DNA of 64,000 nt, from contig NZ_CP021647.1 of NCBI RefSeq assembly GCF_002208135.1, positions 809,501 through 873,500 on the forward strand, given 5' to 3'. How positions within the stretch are numbered: position 1 is the stretch's first letter; the number at the start of each line of letters is the position of its first letter. A model generated the notes under the pieces. The model ran no database searches. It was not told the DNA's origin and saw only the letters and a program-made list of their open reading frames with translations. Both the position numbers and the translations under genes were made by a program. This DNA is from Pseudoalteromonas piscicida (lineage in GTDB: Bacteria > Pseudomonadota > Gammaproteobacteria > Enterobacterales > Alteromonadaceae). Below are positions 34,551 through 42,142 of the stretch, one piece after another.

Positions 34551-35054
34551 ATGCAGTCTTGGTTTTCCCAACTTGGCCCAATGCAATGGCCATTTTTATG
34601 TTTGTCGGTTATTGCGCTTGCGGTGATCATTGAGCGGCTTTGGGTGCTTAGCCGCGCTTGGTTTACCGTTCATGAAATCAAGCGTAAACCCCATTTTTTT
34701 CGTAGCAAAGCAGTTGGCGCTTTGCGGTTACAAGGGTATGTTTTTGAGTGGCGTAAGCGGTTAGTGATCTTAAGCATTATCGGCACGCTAAGCCCATTAA
34801 TGGGACTCTTTGGCACCGTCTGGGGGCTGGTCTTGATGTTTAAAACCATTGCCGAAACTCAGCAAGCGGTGACGCCTGCGTTATTAGCGGATGGATTATG
34901 GGAAGCCATGTATTCAACCATGGCAGGACTGGCGATAGCCATGCCATGTTTACTTATTTATGGCGTTTTGCAAGCGATGGTTGAGCGGTTTCAAAGCGAG
35001 CTTGTGCTTTATATGAATACCCAGTTTGCCTTAGTGGAGACGGATAATGCTTGA
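34551..35054 (+). CDS. exbB: ExbB-like MotA/TolQ/ExbB proton channel subunit
   Basis: The product has 167 residues with three TM segments (about 10-28, 68-95 and 115-140). The conserved TM2-TM3 region reads GTLSPLMGLFGTVWGLVLMF and LWEAMYSTMAGLAIAMPCLLIYG. It is shorter than E. coli ExbB and is the heme-locus type. It overlaps exbD by eight bases (35047-35054), which favours coupled translation and balanced subunits. Confidence 0.92.
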   Translation: MQSWFSQLGPMQWPFLCLSVIALAVIIERLWVLSRAWFTVHEIKRKPHFFRSKAVGALRLQGYVFEWRKRLVILSIIGTLSPLMGLFGTVWGLVLMFKTIAETQQAVTPALLADGLWEAMYSTMAGLAIAMPCLLIYGVLQAMVERFQSELVLYMNTQFALVETDNA

Positions 35055-35454
35055 GCTGCCGACACCCAAACCTCAACACCTAGGCGCTGATTTAACCGCG
35101 TTACTCGATGTACTTTTTATCGTCCTTGTATTTTTGCTGCTCAGTGTGGCGGTTAAACTTAACGTCTTGGAGGTGAACCTACCAACAGTGGGAAAAAATG
35201 GCGAGGTTGTGCTTGAGAAAACACCTAAGGTTGTGAGTGTCATGTTCAATCATGGTCAAATAGCCTATGCCTTGGACGAGCAGCCGTTTAGTGCAGAAAA
35301 TACGCTGATACAAGCGCTTAATCATCTAGACAATTCAGAGGTGATCTACATCGCTGTGGACAAACAAGTACCCAGTGAAGCACTGGTATCACTTTTTGCA
35401 CAGCTAAGTACACTCAATATTCAAGTGGCTAATTTAATCGTTAAAAGCGAATAA
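35047..35454 (+). CDS. exbD: ExbD-like biopolymer transport protein
   Basis: The product has 135 residues. The single N-terminal TM holds the proton-path Asp within LTALLDVLFIVLVFLLL, and the periplasmic C-terminus has IYIAVDKQVPSEALVSL. With ExbB it forms the proton channel that energises TonB. It is followed by the receptor gene 150 bases downstream. Confidence 0.92.
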   Translation: MLELPTPKPQHLGADLTALLDVLFIVLVFLLLSVAVKLNVLEVNLPTVGKNGEVVLEKTPKVVSVMFNHGQIAYALDEQPFSAENTLIQALNHLDNSEVIYIAVDKQVPSEALVSLFAQLSTLNIQVANLIVKSE

Positions 35455-35604
35455 AAATAATTACCATTTAGATTGGTGTGTGTTATATTGCGCCGCGACA
35501 ATCGCATTTCATCTTGGAGAGCCTGTTTAAATAATACAGGACCAGGGAAGATCAGGGGCAAAGTTGAAATGCGTGTAAAAAATAACGACACTCGGAGTAT
35601 TCTT

Positions 35605-37722
35605 ATGCGTTTATCTAAATTAACCCTTTTCATCGCGCTTGCCACTTCTGCCACCTGGGTACAAGCCGCCTCTTCTGCCAATGAGGATGTAGCTCAGTCG
35701 ACAGTGGTAAAAACAGACTTAGATGCAGTGACTGTAACGGCAACGCGTACCGCAAAAACCGCATTGCAATCATCACAAGCAGTGAATGTTATTTCGGCTG
35801 AACAAATTGAACGCAAATTAGATAGCAGTGTCTTTGATACCTTAGATACCATTCCTAATGTTTCCGCTAATGGTGGGCCAAGAACGACAGGACATAAGTT
35901 CAATATTCGCGGCTTTAGTGATGCAGAAGACGTGATGGTGACGATTGATGGCATGCTACAAACCTTTGAAAAATATCGTATGGGTAGCTTGTTCACTGAT
36001 CCTGAATTATATCGTTCAATGAGTATTAAACGAGGCACGAGCACCGTACTTCATGGCGGTGGTGCGCTCGGCGGTGTTGTTCAGTTTGAGCTAAAAGACG
36101 CCGCTGATTTTTTACAGGATGGTGAAGTCGCTGGCGCTAAAATTAAACTCGGTTATGACAGCAACAATGCTCAAAAAAATGCGTCAGTGATCGCGTTTGC
36201 AAGGCCAAACGATTCGCTCGACTTGCTTGCTGGTGTGGTAAAGCGTGACAGCAATGATTGGGAACTTTCTAACGATGAAACTTTGGATAACTCGGCAATC
36301 GAAAACAGTTCTATTCTGTTAAAAGGGGAATATTTCTTAAGTGATGATGCCATTGTGGGGGCAAGCTACACCGAAACCACAGATAACCAGCGAACCGAGT
36401 TTAATACAACAGATCCGGGTGCATGGGGGACGGTGTACCGTGAGGTAGAGCAGTCCGTTACTAATCTGAGTTATGAACTCAACCCTGCGAATAATCCTTA
36501 TCTGAACCTAAGCGCTAAGGCCGGTTATACCAGCAGTCAAGTCACTGAATCCGATGGTGTCGGCATGCTTGAGGACTACATCGGTATTGAATCAAACTAT
36601 GAATACAACATCACCACTCTGGATGTGATGAATACCAGCGTATTGGACTCACATACTTTGACCTATGGTGTGCAATATACCGACAAAGAGCGAATTGGTG
36701 AAAAGACAGCATTACCTTGCTTAAAACTTAACTACGAGACCTATGCTTGTGAGCAATACGGCCCGACTCCAACCACCGCTGAGATGACATCCCAACCGGG
36801 TGGTACACAAAAGCGCTCCGGTGTGTATATCCAAGATGAATTTACTTGGCAGCAACTTACTGTGGTCGCAGGGCTTCGCTATGAACGCTATAGCACCTCA
36901 CCAACGGCTAAGTTCCAACAGGCGTTTGCAGCATTAGATAGTAAAGTGACACACAGTGATTGGGCAGGTGCCTTGAGTGTAAATTACCAACTAACACCAC
37001 AATGGGCGGTGTTTGCAAACCGCCAAGAAGGTTTCCGTGCACCACTCATTGACGAGCTATACGATCAATATGGTGGCAGACAACCGGGATTAGCGTTAGA
37101 TGTTGAATATAGTAATAACACCGAAGTTGGCGTGACCTATCAGGCAAACAACATACTCACTGACAACGACACATTAACGGCGCGTTTTATCTACTTTGAT
37201 ATCTCGGTAGACGATGAAATCACGTCGGTCACCAGCAATGTGACCAATCCCGTACCTGCACCGCGTTATGCGAATCGCGCTAGCAATGATAGAGATGGCG
37301 TTGAGCTGGAAGTAAACTTTGCAACACCACGCTTTTACAGCAACTTTTCTTACAGTGACGTAGACGGTAAAGATCAAGACAACAAGCCTTTATGGTATTT
37401 ACCTGCAGATAAAATGGCTTTGGATGTAGGCGCCTCGTTATTTGATCAAGCCGTTCAAGTTGGTGCGCAAATAGTAAGGCGTGGCGATCGTGATGTGCAG
37501 GTGATGGACAGTGCAACAAGACAATACTCAACGCAAACACAAAAAAGCTACACCCTGACCGATTTATACGCGAGTTGGGATATTAATGCTGCGTTTAATT
37601 TAAGAGTTGCTGTCGATAATGTCTTTAACAAAGAATACAAACTGATGGCTGGTACCGGTGGTGGAATAGGCGATTACGGTTTTGGCCGCAACATTAAAAC
37701 CCAGATCAGCTGGCGTTTTTAA
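35605..37722 (+). CDS. TonB-dependent heme/hemoglobin receptor
   Basis: The protein has 705 residues. I start it at 35605 because GGAG lies eight bases upstream and a signal peptide follows (1-21, ending WVQA); the frame extends upstream to 35473. Then comes a TonB box (DAVTVTATRT), a plug domain (about 50-170: NVSANGGPRTTGHKFNIRGFSD) and a barrel ending in a terminal Phe (WRF). The heme motif FRAP is present in QEGFRAPLIDELYDQYGG, with the NPNL-like downstream motif altered. It should import heme under iron limitation. Confidence 0.9.
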   Translation: MRLSKLTLFIALATSATWVQAASSANEDVAQSTVVKTDLDAVTVTATRTAKTALQSSQAVNVISAEQIERKLDSSVFDTLDTIPNVSANGGPRTTGHKFNIRGFSDAEDVMVTIDGMLQTFEKYRMGSLFTDPELYRSMSIKRGTSTVLHGGGALGGVVQFELKDAADFLQDGEVAGAKIKLGYDSNNAQKNASVIAFARPNDSLDLLAGVVKRDSNDWELSNDETLDNSAIENSSILLKGEYFLSDDAIVGASYTETTDNQRTEFNTTDPGAWGTVYREVEQSVTNLSYELNPANNPYLNLSAKAGYTSSQVTESDGVGMLEDYIGIESNYEYNITTLDVMNTSVLDSHTLTYGVQYTDKERIGEKTALPCLKLNYETYACEQYGPTPTTAEMTSQPGGTQKRSGVYIQDEFTWQQLTVVAGLRYERYSTSPTAKFQQAFAALDSKVTHSDWAGALSVNYQLTPQWAVFANRQEGFRAPLIDELYDQYGGRQPGLALDVEYSNNTEVGVTYQANNILTDNDTLTARFIYFDISVDDEITSVTSNVTNPVPAPRYANRASNDRDGVELEVNFATPRFYSNFSYSDVDGKDQDNKPLWYLPADKMALDVGASLFDQAVQVGAQIVRRGDRDVQVMDSATRQYSTQTQKSYTLTDLYASWDINAAFNLRVAVDNVFNKEYKLMAGTGGGIGDYGFGRNIKTQISWRF

Positions 37723-37731
37723 GGAGAGATC

Positions 37732-38799
37732 ATGAAGCAACTAATTCAAGACTATAAAACCTTGCTAGCGGGTGAGCCAAGACTACGACCCGTTGACGCA
37801 GCGATGCAGCTGGGTGTGAGTGAAGCCGAATTATTGAATGCTCAACTCGAAGAGGCGGTGACTGCCACAGTAACGCGCTTAGATGAAACGCAGCTTGCCG
37901 ATATCCTTAAGAGCCTGAAAAAGCTGGGTAAAGTGATGGCGTTGACGCGTAACGGCAGCGTGGTAAATGAAATTAAAGGGTTATACGAAAAGCTCTATGT
38001 TTCAGACAATAATGGCAAGCTTAGTGGTATTGCAATCAATCCCGGCGGTATCGACCTACGGCTATTTTTGTATCGTTGGCAAAGCGTATTTTTAGTTGAA
38101 ACCGAAAGCCACACGAGCTTGCAGTTTTTTGATGAAAATGGCCGTGCGGTACATAAGGTTTATACCACGGCTGAGTCGGACTTTAACGAACTGGTGAATA
38201 TAAAAGCACGTTACCAACTGACATCACAGCGCCCATTTAGCGTGAAGCCATTTGAACTGGTGGAGCCTACAATAACCCCGCCGAGCGCTGAGCAACTAGA
38301 TAGCTTTAGGAGTCAGTGGGGTGAGCTTGAAGATGTGCACCATTTTCCAAAGCTATTAGAGACATACAAGCTTGAACGCTTGCAGGCCCTTGAGCTCGTC
38401 GGCTCACCATGGAACTTTGAGCTACAGAGCTTTGACCTTGCTGATATTTTTCAGCAAGCAAAAACGTTTAAGCAAGAGATTATGGTATTCGTTGGCAACT
38501 CAAGTGCGGTACAGATCTTCTCTGGAAAGGTTGAAAACCTCAAACAAGTTGGTCCTTGGTTTAACGTCTTAGATCCTGAGTTTAACCTACATATAAAAGC
38601 AGACGATCTAACCCGTGCGTTTGTGGTCAGAAAGCCAACGGATAATGGCAATACAGTGGTTACCTCTATTGAGTTTTTTGATGCCAATCGCGAAACGGTA
38701 TTAACATTGTTTGGCCGTCGAATTGAAGGCAAAAAGCAAACCAGCGAATGGCAAGCCCTGTGTGAGCGATTGATCCATAAAGGACACGTTGCGGCGTAA
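37732..38799 (+). CDS. hmuS: HmuS/HemS-like hemin-degrading factor
   Basis: The protein has 355 residues and follows the receptor by nine bases. It has two similar halves as in HemS/ChuS/HmuS (LRPVDAAMQLGVSEAELLNAQ at the start; VMALTRNGSVVNEIKGLYEKL in the first half; HFPKLLETYKLERLQALELVGSPW opening the second). The family binds heme in the cytoplasm and either degrades it or passes it on. It completes the import route from receptor to cytoplasm. Confidence 0.9.
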   Translation: MKQLIQDYKTLLAGEPRLRPVDAAMQLGVSEAELLNAQLEEAVTATVTRLDETQLADILKSLKKLGKVMALTRNGSVVNEIKGLYEKLYVSDNNGKLSGIAINPGGIDLRLFLYRWQSVFLVETESHTSLQFFDENGRAVHKVYTTAESDFNELVNIKARYQLTSQRPFSVKPFELVEPTITPPSAEQLDSFRSQWGELEDVHHFPKLLETYKLERLQALELVGSPWNFELQSFDLADIFQQAKTFKQEIMVFVGNSSAVQIFSGKVENLKQVGPWFNVLDPEFNLHIKADDLTRAFVVRKPTDNGNTVVTSIEFFDANRETVLTLFGRRIEGKKQTSEWQALCERLIHKGHVAA

Positions 38800-38814
38800 T
38801 ACCTGAGCTATAGA

Positions 38815-38839
38815 AAAGGGCTCAATCGAAGAGCCCTTT
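38815..38839. terminator. bidirectional terminator, hmuS and 2OG-oxygenase genes
   Basis: AAAGGGCTC and GAGCCCTTT form a 9-base-pair stem with a 7-base loop. On the plus strand it is followed by GATTTTC and lies 16 bases after the hmuS stop; on the minus strand it follows the end of the oxygenase gene. Confidence 0.75.
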
Positions 38840-38845
38840 GATTTT

Positions 38846-39622
38846 CTAGTGCCAAATAGGCGTAACTTCTGAGACCAAGATTATCCGTTTAGAGACGCTA
38901 TTTTGCTGCGCACTCTCCATTCTCGTCGCCATTGCACTATGGCAAAGTGGGCGGGATGTACCACGTTGACATTCGTCCATAATCACTCCTGACCCCACTG
39001 GTAATTCAGTAAAGAGCCGAAGATCTTGGGTACTGACATTATCTATCGGGGTGTTTACCGCGACACCGTTAGCTATCACAAACTCTCCGCCAGATACATT
39101 CTCTCTGGCCAGCGTAAGGATTGAGGTAATCGTTTGATGACTTAACCCGTCGAAATGAAGCGTATTTGGAGTTACCAAGCAATCCGCGTAAGGTGTTGGA
39201 TAATAGCCAATAAACTGGTGCTCAACATGGTACGACGGTGCCGAAATTGAATGTTGGATCAAAAATTCAGTCAATGCTTTGATCACAGGGTGGTTGCAAA
39301 TCAATGTGCCGTCAGTGCAATGTGTGATTGCTTTGAACCACCTTTGTTTACCTCCTGCGTCAGGGTTTAGTTGTTGAGACAAGCCGTAAACATAGTATTG
39401 GCCCCCCTGTCTATTCTCGGGAGAGATAAGGTGTGTGTTAGCGTCCTTGACGGTATAACGCACTATACCTCTTGCATTTTGGCCGGATGGAATATAGGTG
39501 TCCAAGCCTAATTCAGGTTCCACTTGTTTAAGTAGCAGCTCAATATCTTTTAGTGAGCCAACGTTGAAATTTGGCAAAGAATATTGGCAGAAACCATTTC
39601 TTAACAATGTAGTTTTAGTCAT
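38846..39622 (-). CDS. 2OG-Fe(II) dioxygenase family protein (IDO-like)
   Basis: The protein has 258 residues from the start at 39622, which is eight bases after AGGAG. An in-frame ATG at 39685 with AGGTG upstream would add 21 residues (MKKLIEIFMKTNQESQIGESK), so translation may begin at either. The iron ligands are expected in LHFDGLSHQ (His-x-Asp) and in RPLCHSA, with the 2-oxoglutarate Arg nearby in VSKRIILV. The family includes amino acid hydroxylases such as the isoleucine dioxygenase IDO. No obvious partner gene is next to it. Confidence 0.75.
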   Translation of the reverse strand: MTKTTLLRNGFCQYSLPNFNVGSLKDIELLLKQVEPELGLDTYIPSGQNARGIVRYTVKDANTHLISPENRQGGQYYVYGLSQQLNPDAGGKQRWFKAITHCTDGTLICNHPVIKALTEFLIQHSISAPSYHVEHQFIGYYPTPYADCLVTPNTLHFDGLSHQTITSILTLARENVSGGEFVIANGVAVNTPIDNVSTQDLRLFTELPVGSGVIMDECQRGTSRPLCHSAMATRMESAQQNSVSKRIILVSEVTPIWH

Positions 39623-39727
39623 TTTTGATTCTCCTATCTGACTTTCTTGATTTGTTTTCATAAAAATTTCAATAAGCTTTTTCATATTCACCTCATCTGA
39701 TGTGTTTTGGTGTTTATAGATTTGCAT

Positions 39728-40112
39728 TTAATTTATTGATTTTGAAGGAAATGATAGGAATCTAAAGGGAATGAAAACAGAATTCTATAGTGGGATTTAT
39801 TGTGAAAGGTCTGTTCGAACGAATGGTTGCTGTACCGTATGCTCCATTCAGTTTTAACTTAGTGGCGATTAATTGAACTGGGTAACTCGAATTAATATCA
39901 ATCCATGCTTATCTGTGATTCTTAAAGGGCAGTGGACAGTACAAATTGGCTAGCACAACGAGGATTCAGATTTTCTCTTGCGCTATGGGGAAAGGCTATT
40001 AGTAAAAGTGAGCAGGAACAAGTAGTCATCGGTAGGAGCTAATTAGCCCACGAAACTACTTGTGTAGAGAGCGATTTTCTCAATTTACACTAGCAATTGA
40101 GCGGCTACCTTG
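39728..40112. other. intergenic, no convincing gene
   Basis: The spacer lies upstream of the oxygenase gene and downstream of the NAGPA-like gene, both on the minus strand. A plus-strand frame at 39931-40041 (37 codons) has a protein-like composition but no good start or family match. Near 40061-40100 there are short hairpins (GAGCG/CGCTC-type). Nothing else is supported. Confidence 0.4.
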
Positions 40113-41189
40113 TTAATCCTCAAAAAATGCAAGTATATTAGGAATTGTACGGCCATAATCTATTTTCTTACTATTCGAATCATTGAGATACAACTTTAAA
40201 GAGCCTCCACTGTCTAGAGTCATCACGTTAGACATATTGAGTCCATACATCTCTAGCACATCCTTTGCGTATCCATAGTTTTGACACTGGCTTACCAGAA
40301 TAACTAGCTTTTCATGCTTGTTTCCTGGGTTATTATCAGCATCAACTGTGCCGACAAATCCTCTTGGATAACCACCTCCAAAGCTGCAGTTGTACCCTTT
40401 AGTGGAGCTCAAATGATTAGTGGTAAAGGCATATGCGTAAGATACTAAATTACTGCGCCGATATGTTGCATTATCAAGGTCAGTCAATGCTGCAAAATAA
40501 TTTCTTGAATCATTGGGTTGGAAGGAAGTGACATCATCAAATTCATCAACACGCCCTACAAATGCTTTACCGCCACCGATTTCAAGCTTAGCTAAATTAC
40601 TAAGCGTGTAGCCCCAGCTTTGGTCAATACTATCCTCGTAATATCCAGAATCTTCATGATAAAAGGAATGTTTTAATTCTCCTCCGTCCATCCAAATTGA
40701 ATGCGAGCGGCTAGGAAATAATATCCCTCTCTTTTCACCTATGTTTGAACTAACAGGCCCAAAGTAACTTAAGTTAGTGAAACCGACATATGATTGAGTC
40801 AGATCAGAATCTAAAGCTTTTAAAGTATTATGAAATCCGTTTCCGCTGGCTGCTTTGAAGTAATAATACGGGGTACTATCTTGGTTTGAATTTCCTCCCA
40901 TCATCCAGGAATTGGTTACAGAATGCTTTTCAGAGCTAATTATTAGTGGGTGTCCGCCTCTATCTAAGTTAACAATTATTACGTAATCGTCTGCCCCGCC
41001 GCTATAACTGATTTTATACACATCAACACCGGACCCAATAATGCCATCAGTATTGCTAAAGGTTTGATAATTGACGGCATTAACAGGGGCGCTAGTCATA
41101 GCTTCATGAGTAGGTAGTGTGAAGTTAGCTTCTGATTTGAGTGAGTAACTAGATAAAGCGATAACACTCAGTATTGGTAGAAATTTCAT
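40113..41189 (-). CDS. secreted phosphodiester glycosidase family (NAGPA/DUF2233-like) protein
   Basis: The protein has 358 residues with a signal peptide (1-21, ending SEANF). The C-terminal half has features of the NAGPA domain: GYPRGFVGTVDADN, LVILVSQCQNYG and, near the end, NVMTLDSGGSLKLYL followed by GRTIPNILAF, matching the family's D-G/S-G-G-S motif. Members remove alpha-N-acetylglucosamine from phosphodiesters. The N-terminal 100 residues differ from usual members. Start chosen for the signal peptide and a good site (AAGGAG) upstream. Confidence 0.65.
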   Translation of the reverse strand: MKFLPILSVIALSSYSLKSEANFTLPTHEAMTSAPVNAVNYQTFSNTDGIIGSGVDVYKISYSGGADDYVIIVNLDRGGHPLIISSEKHSVTNSWMMGGNSNQDSTPYYYFKAASGNGFHNTLKALDSDLTQSYVGFTNLSYFGPVSSNIGEKRGILFPSRSHSIWMDGGELKHSFYHEDSGYYEDSIDQSWGYTLSNLAKLEIGGGKAFVGRVDEFDDVTSFQPNDSRNYFAALTDLDNATYRRSNLVSYAYAFTTNHLSSTKGYNCSFGGGYPRGFVGTVDADNNPGNKHEKLVILVSQCQNYGYAKDVLEMYGLNMSNVMTLDSGGSLKLYLNDSNSKKIDYGRTIPNILAFFED

Positions 41190-41574
41190 ATTTAACTCCT
41201 TTTGTTAATTTTTCTTAACTTTATTGTCTTTTAAAAATTCCGTTAAGGGTGGTTATTTCTACCTTGACGCATCTGTTTGAACTAGGGGTAGTGCAAATTT
41301 TTACTCGTTAGATCAGAGCGTTTGATATTTCTTTTTATACTTGCAACCCCTATTTTATTGATTTTAATTACTTTTTTATTTTTATGAGCAAGGCTGTGTG
41401 AAGTTCTCAATGATGCAAGTTAGTGAATTATTGTTCGCATCATAATTTATATTTAAGTAACAAAGTAAAATTAGATTTGAAAATTGTGCTCTAATTGTAT
41501 AGAAATGTAACCTAAATGTTTTTTAGATCTGTCAGTGAGATTTTTTTTGTATGCCTAAGGGTAAGGAGCGCGAA
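41190..41574. other. intergenic, divergent promoters
   Basis: This 385-base, strongly AT-rich spacer separates the NAGPA-like gene (minus) from the six-gene block (plus). It must hold promoters for both. A T-run just before 41551 and AAGGAG right before 41575 are the clear signals. No small gene is supported. Confidence 0.45.
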
Positions 41575-42003
41575 ATGGAACAAGTTTATAACTTTGCGGA
41601 TGAGGTGCAATTAGAGTCTTTAAGGCAGCTGATTGTTGAGAAGATTAATCAGAAAGGACTGTCCGAGCAGCAAGTTACAGACAGTGCTTATATGAGTGAT
41701 AGAAGTCTTCGCAATTATAAGACGGAAGGCTACTTAGCTAGTTTAGCGCCACTCTCGTCATCGACGGTAAGTAAGCTAAAAAATCTTTTGACAGCGCTTA
41801 ATATTGAGCCTGAAGAAGCCTTGGAATTCCACCAAAAGCGAATAGAAAATCAACAAAACAACCACCACTCAGATCCTACAAATCAAAATGGCCAGCAAAG
41901 CAATACTCAGTTTCAAGGGTGCACCTTTAACGGCGGGGCGAATGGTCCCAATGTTATCACTGGTAATAGGGACATTACGCTTAACTTTGGTGCTAAAGAT
42001 TAA
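41575..42003 (+). CDS. helix-turn-helix-like protein with Gln/Asn linker and GNRD tail (SPFH block, gene 1)
   Basis: The product has 142 residues, from the ATG at 41575 behind an excellent AAGGAG. The N-terminal half (about 8-85) is helical and looks like a helix-turn-helix (GLSEQQVTDSAYMSDRSLRNYKTEG). A disordered linker rich in Gln, Asn and His (about 86-118) follows. The end is a short beta-type tail, GPNVITGNRDITLNFG at 124-139. A very similar motif, VIQGNRDVQVNNYF, occurs near the start of the next gene's protein. It could be a regulator or an adaptor that pairs with the large protein. I know no named family for the whole. Confidence 0.6.
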   Translation: MEQVYNFADEVQLESLRQLIVEKINQKGLSEQQVTDSAYMSDRSLRNYKTEGYLASLAPLSSSTVSKLKNLLTALNIEPEEALEFHQKRIENQQNNHHSDPTNQNGQQSNTQFQGCTFNGGANGPNVITGNRDITLNFGAKD

Positions 42004-42142
42004 AGGTAGCACTAAATGCTGTGGTTTGACCCTGTAAATTTAAGCTAGTTAGGAAGCTTGTATCTCTATAACGAAGTGCTCGCTATTTGAAGCTCTTAAG
42101 GCTTAATTGTTCCCGTTTTTAAAAATTTAAAAGTGATTTTAT

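Noticed and set aside
35455..35475. Fur box before the heme receptor
   Set aside because: Best alignment scores only 8 of 14 to the 7-1-7 core; too weak.
39931..40041. 37-codon frame VDSTNWLAQRGFRF...
   Set aside because: Protein-like composition, but too short, no proper start signal and no family recognised; perhaps a remnant.
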